Shown in pieces: positions 15,327 through 22,083 of a stretch of 39,079 bases of DNA. Source of the stretch: JBDSGC01 sp046594105 (GTDB lineage Bacteria; Acidobacteriota; Thermoanaerobaculia; Gp7-AA8); contig JBKJQB010000018.1 of assembly GCA_046594105.1 (NCBI GenBank), positions 1 through 39,079 of the forward strand. Direction: 5' to 3'. Each line of letters begins with the position of its first letter. Within the stretch, counting starts at the first letter, position 1. The notes under the pieces were generated by a model. It had not been told where the DNA came from. It was given only the letters and a program-made list of their open reading frames with translations, and ran no database searches. Both the position numbers and the translations under genes were made by a program.

Positions 15327-15995
15327 CTAATGGCCAGGCGTGGGCGCGGGAGGGCGTGCCGCAGGCTGTGCAGGCGCTGGTGGCGACACTCCGTTCGGAC
15401 CCACACGTCCGGCGGCAGGTTGAACAGCAGGCACGCCGGCCGGGGCCGGCGCAACGGCCGGCTTCGCGCCCGGCTGTTTCGCGGCAAGGGCCGCGGCCGT
15501 AGCGGTCTGCTTGGCAGCCGCTTCCTGCGCTGCCTGTTGTTGCGCAACAAGGATCTCGGGAGGAACCACCGCGCCCGGCTCGACCACGAACGTGCGCAAG
15601 GTCTGGGGATGGCCGTCGAACTGGTACTGGATGCCGGGCATCGGCAACGGTTTGTTCTCTTCGGTCTGGTTGCTCAGGTCTGTCACTTCCGTCAGCGGGA
15701 TGGCCGACGCGGCGGAGACTTCCCGTGCGTTGCGTCGGGTGACGAACGCGTGCACGCCGGTGAGAATCAGGAAGGCCACGATCACTCCGGCGGCGATGAC
15801 CACTCCCTGCCGCTGCCGTGCGAACTGCATCAGGTTCTCGGAAGGCGTCCCCCGATGCGAGGAGAACTCTTTCTTCAACATGGCCTGGGTGTCCACGGGC
15901 TTGTTCCCGCTGCGCGGATCGGCTCCGCAGAAGGGGCAGAGCTTCGCCGAGGAATCGATGTCGTGGCGGCAGGCAACACAAGTCGTTCTACTCAT
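15327..15995 (-). CDS. Zinc ribbon-TM protein with Pro/Ala-rich tail
   Basis: 222 residues. The N-terminal zinc ribbon has CVAC at residues 6-9 and CPFC at 20-23. Residues about 65-83 (VVIAAGVIVAFLILTGVHAF) form one membrane helix, so the ribbon is cytoplasmic and the rest periplasmic. The tail from about 140 is low-complexity Ala/Pro/Gln (AAQEAAAKQTATAAALAAK). The head resembles the preceding gene, 16011-16913, but there is no TonB C-terminal domain here. It starts 15 bp after that gene's stop and is clearly in the same operon. Function is unknown; it may be a paralogue that lost the end domain or that acts as its partner. Confidence 0.75.
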   Translation of the reverse strand: MSRTTCVACRHDIDSSAKLCPFCGADPRSGNKPVDTQAMLKKEFSSHRGTPSENLMQFARQRQGVVIAAGVIVAFLILTGVHAFVTRRNAREVSAASAIPLTEVTDLSNQTEENKPLPMPGIQYQFDGHPQTLRTFVVEPGAVVPPEILVAQQQAAQEAAAKQTATAAALAAKQPGAKPAVAPAPAGVPAVQPAAGRVGPNGVSPPAPAQPAARPPAPTPGH

Positions 15996-16010
15996 GGTCT
16001 GTTGGTTTGT

Positions 16011-16913
16011 CTATTCGTTGGCGTGGAAGGTGATGTTCACGGTGAAGCTGGCAGTGACGGGCTGGCCGTCCTGCATCGCCGGTCGGAAGCGCCAGTTCTG
16101 AACGGCGCCGATGAGCTTCGGCATTTCACCGGTGACGGACTGGACCACTTCGATGTCGCGCACGCGGCCATCATCGCCGACCGTGAGGTAGAGCCGGGCA
16201 ATGGAATCGCGGTCGACCCGGATGCGCGGTATCGGTTGGTAGATGGGAACGGGCTCGCTATGCGGACGGGTGGCCGCCTGGGCCACCGCCATCGAGGGTT
16301 CGCGCTGCGCAGGCGGACGCGTCTCGCTGCGAGGTTTCTTCGCGGGCGCGGTGGATGGCTGGAGAACGTCCCCACGGATGGTGCGGGGATCGACCGGACG
16401 AGCCGACTGCGCCTGGGCGCGCACGGCCGCGGCTGCGTACTGCTGCGAAGGAAGGGCGGTAGCATCCGACGGTTCTGCGGTCGTGGTGGGGCTGGTGGCT
16501 GTGGCCACCACAGGAACGCTGGTCATGGGGACGTGATAATCACCGGCCTGCGCTTCCCCTCCTCCTGCCACCGGTACCAGGGTGACATCGGAACGGTGCG
16601 ACCTTGAGGATGCTGCGGTGGCCGTTGCGGCGGCCGCGTTCTGCCGGATGGCCTCTGCCTTCGCGTCTTTCGGCTCGAAGCCATGCATCATCGATCCAAC
16701 AAAGAACGCCCCGATGATCAGGGCAACGAAGGCCACCACTCCCAGGATCCGGTTGCGTGCCCGGTGTTCTTTCGGCGGGATGTACACAGGTGCCGCTGCA
16801 GTTTCAGCGGCCGTCGGCGGCGGCAACTCCTGGTCCCAGTTGCAATAGACGCAGATCCGCGCAAGCGAGTCGATGCTGCGTGTGCACTTCACGCACGGTT
16901 TCTGTTCAGCCAT
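16011..16913 (-). CDS. Zinc ribbon-TM-TonB C-terminal domain protein
   Basis: 300 residues from ATG 16913. An N-terminal zinc ribbon (CVKC at 7-10 and CVYC at about 21-24) precedes one membrane helix near 54-72 (ILGVVAFVALIIGAFFVG), a long Ala/Thr/Ser/Pro linker, and a C-terminal TonB domain (IARLYLTVGDDGRVRDIEVVQ, WRFRPAMQDGQPV). Normal TonB lacks a cytoplasmic ribbon; its N-terminus docks with ExbB/ExbD, which are absent here. The domain order predicts a ribbon in the cytoplasm and the TonB end spanning to the outer membrane. A TTG start at 16955 would add 14 residues of tandem STNGL repeats; I prefer ATG because the sister gene begins equivalently. Confidence 0.8.
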   Translation of the reverse strand: MAEQKPCVKCTRSIDSLARICVYCNWDQELPPPTAAETAAAPVYIPPKEHRARNRILGVVAFVALIIGAFFVGSMMHGFEPKDAKAEAIRQNAAAATATAASSRSHRSDVTLVPVAGGGEAQAGDYHVPMTSVPVVATATSPTTTAEPSDATALPSQQYAAAAVRAQAQSARPVDPRTIRGDVLQPSTAPAKKPRSETRPPAQREPSMAVAQAATRPHSEPVPIYQPIPRIRVDRDSIARLYLTVGDDGRVRDIEVVQSVTGEMPKLIGAVQNWRFRPAMQDGQPVTASFTVNITFHANE

Positions 16914-16925
16914 GTTTCTGTTCGA

Positions 16926-16955
16926 CCCGTTTGTACTCAACCCGTTTGTGCTCAA
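16926..16955. repeat. 15-bp tandem repeat at the gene junction
   Basis: cccgtttgtactcaa is repeated as cccgtttgtgctcaa. The stop codon of the beta-propeller gene (16952-16954) lies in the second copy. If TTG 16955 were used as a start, the repeat would encode tandem LSTNG units. Confidence 0.7.
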
Positions 16956-17995
16956 CCATCAGCAGGGAGGCGCTGCAACCGGCGTACCGCATCGTCCCAG
17001 ACGAAAACGGAGTCGGACGTGACGGTAAAGGCCAGCGGCCCCACGTTCCGGGCAGCGATGGAGCTTTTCCTGCGGCCGAAGCGATAAAGCGTCCGGCTGC
17101 TGGAGTCATAGGCGAACCAGCGCGACCCCGACGCCACGATGCGATCGACTCCGGTGGGAAACTCCGACGAGCGGCTTCCGGCGAGCCCCAGCCCGATCAG
17201 TCCGCGGAGAAATCCGCGCGCCATCGCCTCGCTGACGCCCTGGGATCCTTCGATCAGCCACACTTTGCGGGCGGCGGGGTCGGCCACGGCCAGCGTTCTC
17301 GCGGAGAGAGCGGTGCCGCGCGCCGTCACCGCGAGATCGACAGGCACCGCGCCGACGTCGACGCTTCCGGCCGGCTGCATGGAAGCAAGGGAAACCATGC
17401 GGACTTTCCCGGTTCGCGGCTCGACCAGATATCCATTCTTTCCATCGGCTTCGAAATCGGAACCCGCCGGGGTGAGCTGCAGACGCCGGCCGAGAGCGAA
17501 GGGTGTGGTGTTGATCTCCTGCAGCGCACCCTCGTTCCGCTCGTAGACGTAGAGCGTTCCGTTCGCCGCGCGCAGAAACGCCGGGTCGGCTCCGACGGAG
17601 ATCGATGTGCGACTGCCATCGGCACGGATCCGCACGACCGCGCGGGCGTCGCGTTCGAGGACATAGAGATCCCCGCGCAGGAACAGCGCGGCCATCGGCG
17701 TCTCGCCGGTCTTCAACGTCGATCCGCGTCCGGTGCGGAGGTCGAGAAGGCGAACTTCGTTCTGGAGCGGGTCGAGAACCGCGACTCGAGTGTCCGAGAC
17801 GGCGATGGCTCCCGGAGAGGCGACTCCCTCGCTCCGCCAGGTCACCGCGCGGCCATCGCGGGAAAAGAGCTCGATCACCCCGTGGTGCGCAACGACGATC
17901 CCCGCCTCGGTGGTGGCCACCGACTGCGCCGCGAGTGACGGCGCCCGAAGCAGCGCGGCAGATCCTGCGAAGAGTAAAAAGCGCAACGCCTTCAT
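16952..17995 (-). CDS. Secreted beta-propeller-like protein
   Basis: 347 residues with an N-terminal signal peptide (MKALRFLLFAGSAALL then SLAAQ, cleavage likely after Ala-Ala). The mature part consists of repeated strands of the type VAVLDPLQNEVRLLDLRTG, LYVLERDARAVVRIRADG and RTLAVADPAARKVWLIEG, which is the pattern of a six- or seven-bladed NHL/YVTN-like propeller. No catalytic residues are recognisable. Its ATG overlaps the stop of the TPR gene upstream (ATGA at 17992-17995), so translation is coupled. A role in protein-protein contact in the periplasm or on the surface is inferred from fold and neighbours. Confidence 0.75.
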   Translation of the reverse strand: MKALRFLLFAGSAALLRAPSLAAQSVATTEAGIVVAHHGVIELFSRDGRAVTWRSEGVASPGAIAVSDTRVAVLDPLQNEVRLLDLRTGRGSTLKTGETPMAALFLRGDLYVLERDARAVVRIRADGSRTSISVGADPAFLRAANGTLYVYERNEGALQEINTTPFALGRRLQLTPAGSDFEADGKNGYLVEPRTGKVRMVSLASMQPAGSVDVGAVPVDLAVTARGTALSARTLAVADPAARKVWLIEGSQGVSEAMARGFLRGLIGLGLAGSRSSEFPTGVDRIVASGSRWFAYDSSSRTLYRFGRRKSSIAARNVGPLAFTVTSDSVFVWDDAVRRLQRLPADG

Positions 17996-19542
17996 CGTTT
18001 CTCCAGTCCCAGCGGTTCGAGCAAAAGAGCGTCGACCCCCTGGCGATCGGTCGCTCCGGTCACGCGATACGTCAGCGTCAGCGGCGTTCCCGCCGCGAAG
18101 ACGCCGGCGAACGCGATCGGTTCGCTGAATCGGAAGGGCACTCCCTCGATGGATCCTGCTTCGAAGACCGTTTGCGGCACACCGGACGGCGCCGTGGCCG
18201 GCGACGCCGCGACCGTGTCGAAAATCGCAGAGCTGTTGAAAGTCAGCGTATCCAGCCGTGTGCGCTGCTCCGGGGTGAGGCGTTGCTCCTGGAAGAGAGC
18301 GATGAGTGCGCGGAGCTCCGCGGCCGTGGGTACCGCCTGGGATCCACGATTCTCCAGAAAGCGGGGAGCGGTCACCTCCGCTGCCTTCGCCTCGAGCTCC
18401 CGACGCAACATGTGCAGCGTGTCGTTCTCCGGGAAGCGGCTGGTCAGACGGTCGAGGATGGTGCGCGCCTCGCGGAGCTGTCCGCGCTGCGCGGCGATCA
18501 GAAGACGTCGCACCTCCTCACCGGTGGACGCCTGGTCAGTGGCCGCGGACGGACGGGCGGCCGCTGGATGCGATCGCAGAAACTGCTGATACTGCCGGAT
18601 CAGGTCGGGCGAAAAGGGATTCGCGTCAAAGGCCTCGGCGTAAAACCGCTGCCGGTCGGAGTCCGCCGCGGTGATGCGCGCCAGCGCGGCGAGCGCGGTG
18701 GAATCGTCGGTCCTCGCGGCGAGGACCTGCTCGTAACCTGCGCGGGCGGCGGCAAGATCGCCTCGCCGTTCGCGCAGTCCGGCGAGCCGCAGTTGTGCGC
18801 GGTTGAGCAGCGACACGTAGGCCGTGGCGTCTCCGCGCGCGGAGGAGTAGACCTCGAAGGCCTCACGCCGGACGGCGTCGCGCTGCAGTTCCTGGAACGC
18901 GCTGGAGCGAAGAGAAGCCACCACCGTTTGGAGAAGCGCTTCCGCTTCTGCCTCCTGCACCGTGTCGCTCAACGATGTAGCCAGCGCGTACTGATCGACG
19001 GCCAGATCGAGCCGGTTCGTCACCGTCGGTTCCTTCGCCAGATTGCGCTGGTCGATGGCCACCGCATTGCGCGAGGCACTGACCGCCTTCGCCGGTTTGC
19101 GAAGCAGGGACATGGAGCTGGCGTACAGGTTCCAGCTGCGCGCGGCGTCGCTTCCGTACCGGATCGATTCCTCAGCCAGTTCGAACGCCGAGCTCTCCCG
19201 GCCCAGTCGTGCCGCTGCCAGCGCGGCGTAGGAGGTCGCTGTGGTGTAGCGGGCCAGGTCGGCTGCGTTGCGCGACCGTAGCCGTTCGGAAAGGGCGATC
19301 TCAGAGGCTTTGCGATACTCCTCCCGGGCCAGAGACGTTTCGTTGCGCGCCATGCGCAGGTCACCGAGGTTGAGATGTCCCGAGAGCTGGGCCAGAAAGT
19401 CACGTGACCGGCTCAACTGCTGTTCCATCTGCGCGATCTCGAAGTCGCTGGCCATCCTGGTCTGCGCGTGGAGGGCCGTCGTCGCGGCGAAGAGAGCCGC
19501 TGCCGCGACGAGCAGACTGCGGATTGTTCGCCCGCGGCTCAT
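17992..19542 (-). CDS. Secreted TPR protein
   Basis: 516 residues from ATG 19542, with a signal peptide (MSRGRTIRSLLVAAAALFA then ALHAQ). The mature protein is alpha-helical TPR repeat: TSLAREEYRKASEIALSER, YTTATSYAALAAARLGRE, LRERRGDLAAARAGYEQVL and EEVRRLLIAAQRGQLREAR are typical units, roughly residues 40-340. A C-terminal beta-rich part (about 430-510) includes TPLTLTYRVTGATDRQG. It overlaps the VWA gene stop (ATGA at 19539-19542) and overlaps the beta-propeller start downstream. The long upstream open frame is not signal-peptide-like, and the ATG coupled to the VWA stop is the natural start. Inferred role: scaffold in the envelope. Confidence 0.8.
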   Translation of the reverse strand: MSRGRTIRSLLVAAAALFAATTALHAQTRMASDFEIAQMEQQLSRSRDFLAQLSGHLNLGDLRMARNETSLAREEYRKASEIALSERLRSRNAADLARYTTATSYAALAAARLGRESSAFELAEESIRYGSDAARSWNLYASSMSLLRKPAKAVSASRNAVAIDQRNLAKEPTVTNRLDLAVDQYALATSLSDTVQEAEAEALLQTVVASLRSSAFQELQRDAVRREAFEVYSSARGDATAYVSLLNRAQLRLAGLRERRGDLAAARAGYEQVLAARTDDSTALAALARITAADSDRQRFYAEAFDANPFSPDLIRQYQQFLRSHPAAARPSAATDQASTGEEVRRLLIAAQRGQLREARTILDRLTSRFPENDTLHMLRRELEAKAAEVTAPRFLENRGSQAVPTAAELRALIALFQEQRLTPEQRTRLDTLTFNSSAIFDTVAASPATAPSGVPQTVFEAGSIEGVPFRFSEPIAFAGVFAAGTPLTLTYRVTGATDRQGVDALLLEPLGLEKR

Positions 19543-20600
19543 TGGGCGAAATATCCCCGTCGCGCGTTGAGGATCGTCAGATCGCGCCGGCGCGAATGGA
19601 TGGCGATCGAGCGCCATCCGCTGGGGTTGCCATGGCTCTGGTAGATGACCGTGTAGCGGCTGTTGATGTCCATGAGCATGCGATGCAGTTCGCTGCGCAT
19701 GGTGGCCATGGTGGCGCGGGCGACGTTGCCGCCGGTGGTGCGGGCCACGCGTTCCAGGAAGCCGGTGTCGCGCCCGAGGACGATCGCATCGATCACCACT
19801 TTGGTGCCGCTGACTTTTCGTAGCGTGGTTTCCTCGTCGATGAGGCTGTTGCGATCGCCGCCATCGGTGATCACGAAAACGTAGGTTCGCACCGACGATG
19901 CGATCGAGGCGATGGCGTCGCGAAGGGATGTGCCGCCGGAGGGGGGCAGATTGCGAAAGGACGATCCCAGCCGCTCACCGCGCGCCATCGTCCGCGCCGG
20001 CTGCACGTTCTGGTTGAAGAACACGATCGACGCCGCGTCATCCGGTCGAAGCTGGCCAGCCTCGGCGTCGATCGCATTGAGCGCGGCGACAAGCCGCCCG
20101 TCGCCCATCGAAAGCGAACGATCGACGATGAAGATGAATCGCGCCGGACCGCGATCCGCACGCACGTCGCGGATGGTCTGCTCGATGTCCCCTTCGAGCA
20201 GCCGCAGATCGCCGGCCCGTGGCGGGCGTGTGGCCCGGACGCGCATGGGAACCTCCACCAGATCGACGTTCATCGTCTCCCCGGCGGAGAGTGCGGCGGT
20301 GAGGACCGTGGCCGATGCCGTGGTGCGGTAACTGTCCGCGGAAACCTTCGCCATCACGGCGTGGGAAGCGCTGGAGGTTCCGAAGTCATGAAGGATGCGC
20401 CAGGGGGGCACCTTTGCCGCTCCTGCCAGCGTTCCATCCACGAAGAACTCCACGCGATTGATGTTCGGAATGGCGGTGCGCACTTCAATGGGCAGCACAC
20501 CGATTGCCTGCGAGCCGGTGAGCGGAGAGAGGAAGGTAATCTCCGCGGCCGGCACCGGCGCCGCGGCAACGAGAAGCAGGACCCATACGGTGGCTCGCAT
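19539..20600 (-). CDS. Secreted VWA-domain protein with complete MIDAS
   Basis: 353 residues from ATG 20600, with signal peptide MRATVWVLLLVAAA then PVPAA. An N-terminal Ig-like/beta region (ITFLSPLTGSQAIGVLPIEVR, NRVEFFVDGTLAG) precedes a von Willebrand A domain from about residue 145: FIFIVDRSLSMGDGR gives the MIDAS D-x-S-x-S, then GGTSLRDAI gives the conserved Thr, and VFVITDGGDR gives the second Asp. It fits the VWFA-related proteins widespread in Acidobacteriota. The metal site suggests cation-dependent ligand binding at the cell surface or in the periplasm. It is the first gene of the operon. A -10-like TTATCT lies eight bases before the start. Confidence 0.85.
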   Translation of the reverse strand: MRATVWVLLLVAAAPVPAAEITFLSPLTGSQAIGVLPIEVRTAIPNINRVEFFVDGTLAGAAKVPPWRILHDFGTSSASHAVMAKVSADSYRTTASATVLTAALSAGETMNVDLVEVPMRVRATRPPRAGDLRLLEGDIEQTIRDVRADRGPARFIFIVDRSLSMGDGRLVAALNAIDAEAGQLRPDDAASIVFFNQNVQPARTMARGERLGSSFRNLPPSGGTSLRDAIASIASSVRTYVFVITDGGDRNSLIDEETTLRKVSGTKVVIDAIVLGRDTGFLERVARTTGGNVARATMATMRSELHRMLMDINSRYTVIYQSHGNPSGWRSIAIHSRRRDLTILNARRGYFAQ

Positions 20601-20608
20601 CACGGGAC

Positions 20609-20614
20609 AGATAA
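20609..20614 (-). promoter_or_regulatory. Putative -10 box of the VWA operon
   Basis: TTATCT on the minus strand, eight bases before ATG 20600, in the same position as the other near-start boxes. The match is moderate. Confidence 0.3.
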
Positions 20615-20693
20615 CGGCCGTCCGCCAATAAGTAATTTCGTTCGAACGAGTTGACACCCAACGATGACGAGCCGTCATCACGCAGTGACGGAG

Positions 20694-20721
20694 CCAGAAA
20701 CCAGAAACCAGAAACCAGAAG
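20694..20721. repeat. CCAGAAA heptamer array, four units
   Basis: ccagaaa three times followed by ccagaag. The same unit forms arrays at 36532-36552 and, inverted, at 36616-36636. Confidence 0.9.
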
Positions 20722-20770
20722 TTACTAACCGTCATCTCCGACGCTCGCGAGCGCGGCTGCCTTTCGGAGC

Positions 20771-20813
20771 GCCGGCATCCTGCCGGCCGGTCCGCTGGCA
20801 TCCTTGCCGGCGG
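20771..20813. repeat. GCCGGC palindromes upstream of the M20 gene
   Basis: gccggcatcctgccggc at 20771-20787 followed by the arm gccggccggtccgc (20782-20795, as at 45-58) and a further ggcatccttgccgg. Confidence 0.75.
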
Positions 20814-20899
20814 GAGCTCGCGAAGTAGCCAAACGCCTCGGGGGTCGTCCAATCCATCCTTATCAATTCTGCCTTTCTGCCTTCACCTTCCCGCGACGC

Positions 20900-20905
20900 T
20901 ACAAT
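20900..20905 (+). promoter_or_regulatory. -10 box of the M20 deacylase gene
   Basis: TACAAT lies eight bases before ATG 20914 with no Shine-Dalgarno sequence, giving a predicted leaderless mRNA. Confidence 0.5.
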
Positions 20906-20913
20906 CGCGCCGC

Positions 20914-21930
20914 ATGTTCGACCCGATCGCATTCGCACGCCGCCTGATCGACATCCCGTCAACGAGCGACTCGGAGCTTGCGGTGGGGGAGTTCCTCCAC
21001 ACCGAGTTGGCTGCGCTCGGCTACGACTGCCGGCGGCAGGCCGTCAGCGACGATCGCTTCAATCTCTTCGCCTCCGCCGGCGCTCTTCCGCGGGTGATCC
21101 TCAATTCCCACATCGATACGGTGCCGCCGTGGTTTGCCTCACGTGAGGACGACGAATTCCTCTACGGACGAGGTGCCTGCGACACCAAGGGGATCATCGC
21201 CGCGATGATCGCTGCGGGCGAGCAGCTGCGCGCGCGTGGAGTGCGCGAGTTCGCCTTCCTTTTCGTGGTGGGGGAGGAGACCGACTCCATCGGCGCGAAA
21301 CAGGCCAACATCGAATTCGCCGGACTGGGATCGGAGTACGTCGTGGTGGGTGAGCCGACCGAGTCGAAGTTTGCCCGTGCCTCCAAAGGGGCACTGACCT
21401 GTTTTGTGGCCTTCGACGGTGTGGCCGCGCATTCCGCGTATCCCGAGCGCGGCGATTCGGCGATCAGCAAGATGGTCGCCGCCATCGCCGAAATCAACGC
21501 GACCGACTGGGGCTCCGACGACACCCTCGGCAGGACCACGGTCAACGTCGGCGTGGTTCGGGGAGGGGAGAAGCCGAACGTGATTCCCGCCTCCGCGGAG
21601 TGCGAGATGATTTTCCGCACGGCCAGCGACCCTGAAGAGATCCGCCCCCGCCTGGAGAAGCTCCTGGCCAGCCACGGCGGGCGCATCACCGTGGCTCGCG
21701 GGAACGAGCCGCAGCGGATGACGGTTCCCCAGGGAGCGGATTCGACGGTGGTCGCTTTCAATACAGACATCCCCCATCTTCGCGGCCTCGGGAAACCTCT
21801 GCTTTTCGGGCCGGGATCGATCCTCGATGCGCACGGAAGCAACGAGCGGATCGCCAAAAAGGATCTGGTCGCCGCCGTCGATACGTACACCGAGATGGTC
21901 ATCGCGCTGCTCGCCGGACAGGTGAGCTGA
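20914..21930 (+). CDS. M20 family zinc deacylase (ArgE/DapE/LysK-like)
   Basis: A 338-residue di-zinc amidohydrolase that removes acyl groups from an amino acid. Metal and catalytic residues are in order: His and Asp in SHIDTVP, the bridging Asp in GRGACDTKG, the catalytic Glu pair in GEETDS, a Glu in VVGEPTE, and the last His in GPGSILDAHGSNERI. The dimerisation domain lies between about 165 and 265 (AHSAYPERGDSAI). The family covers acetylornithine deacetylase, succinyl-diaminopimelate desuccinylase and acetyl-lysine deacetylase; at 338 residues it is shorter than E. coli ArgE or DapE (about 375-385), nearer LysK types. No lysine or arginine pathway neighbours are present to settle the substrate. 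Confidence 0.87.
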   Translation: MFDPIAFARRLIDIPSTSDSELAVGEFLHTELAALGYDCRRQAVSDDRFNLFASAGALPRVILNSHIDTVPPWFASREDDEFLYGRGACDTKGIIAAMIAAGEQLRARGVREFAFLFVVGEETDSIGAKQANIEFAGLGSEYVVVGEPTESKFARASKGALTCFVAFDGVAAHSAYPERGDSAISKMVAAIAEINATDWGSDDTLGRTTVNVGVVRGGEKPNVIPASAECEMIFRTASDPEEIRPRLEKLLASHGGRITVARGNEPQRMTVPQGADSTVVAFNTDIPHLRGLGKPLLFGPGSILDAHGSNERIAKKDLVAAVDTYTEMVIALLAGQVS

Positions 21931-21978
21931 CCTCGCACGCAGGCGCGGTACGAGCGGAAGAGACTGAATGATGGGCTT

Positions 21979-22074
21979 GCGCGTCATCTGCATCAAAGGC
22001 GGTCGAGTGAACGCGACTGAGGCGAAAATTGTGGCGAACGCTTTGCGAACCAACGCCGCCGGCCGCGCCGGCCT
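21979..22074 (+). repeat. About 95-bp dispersed repeat, copy 2
   Basis: The diverged direct copy of 9242-9336, ending in the same gccgccggcc hairpin. It lies between the M20 and thiolase genes, just before the thiolase Shine-Dalgarno sequence. Confidence 0.75.
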
Positions 22075-22083
22075 CAGGAACCC

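Larger units (their letters stand above)
20601..20913. other. Divergent intergenic region VWA / M20 gene
   Basis: 313 bp. It holds the putative -10 of the VWA gene (20609-20614 on the minus strand), the CCAGAAA heptamer array (20694-20721), GCCGGC palindromes (20771-20813) and the -10 of the M20 gene (20900-20905). No coding sequence is convincing. A minus-strand open frame from 20852 runs through the heptamers and palindromes only. Confidence 0.7.

Noticed and set aside
20694..20721. CCAGAAA repeats considered as a CRISPR array
   Set aside because: Units are 7 bp and contiguous, with no spacers and no cas genes in the window.
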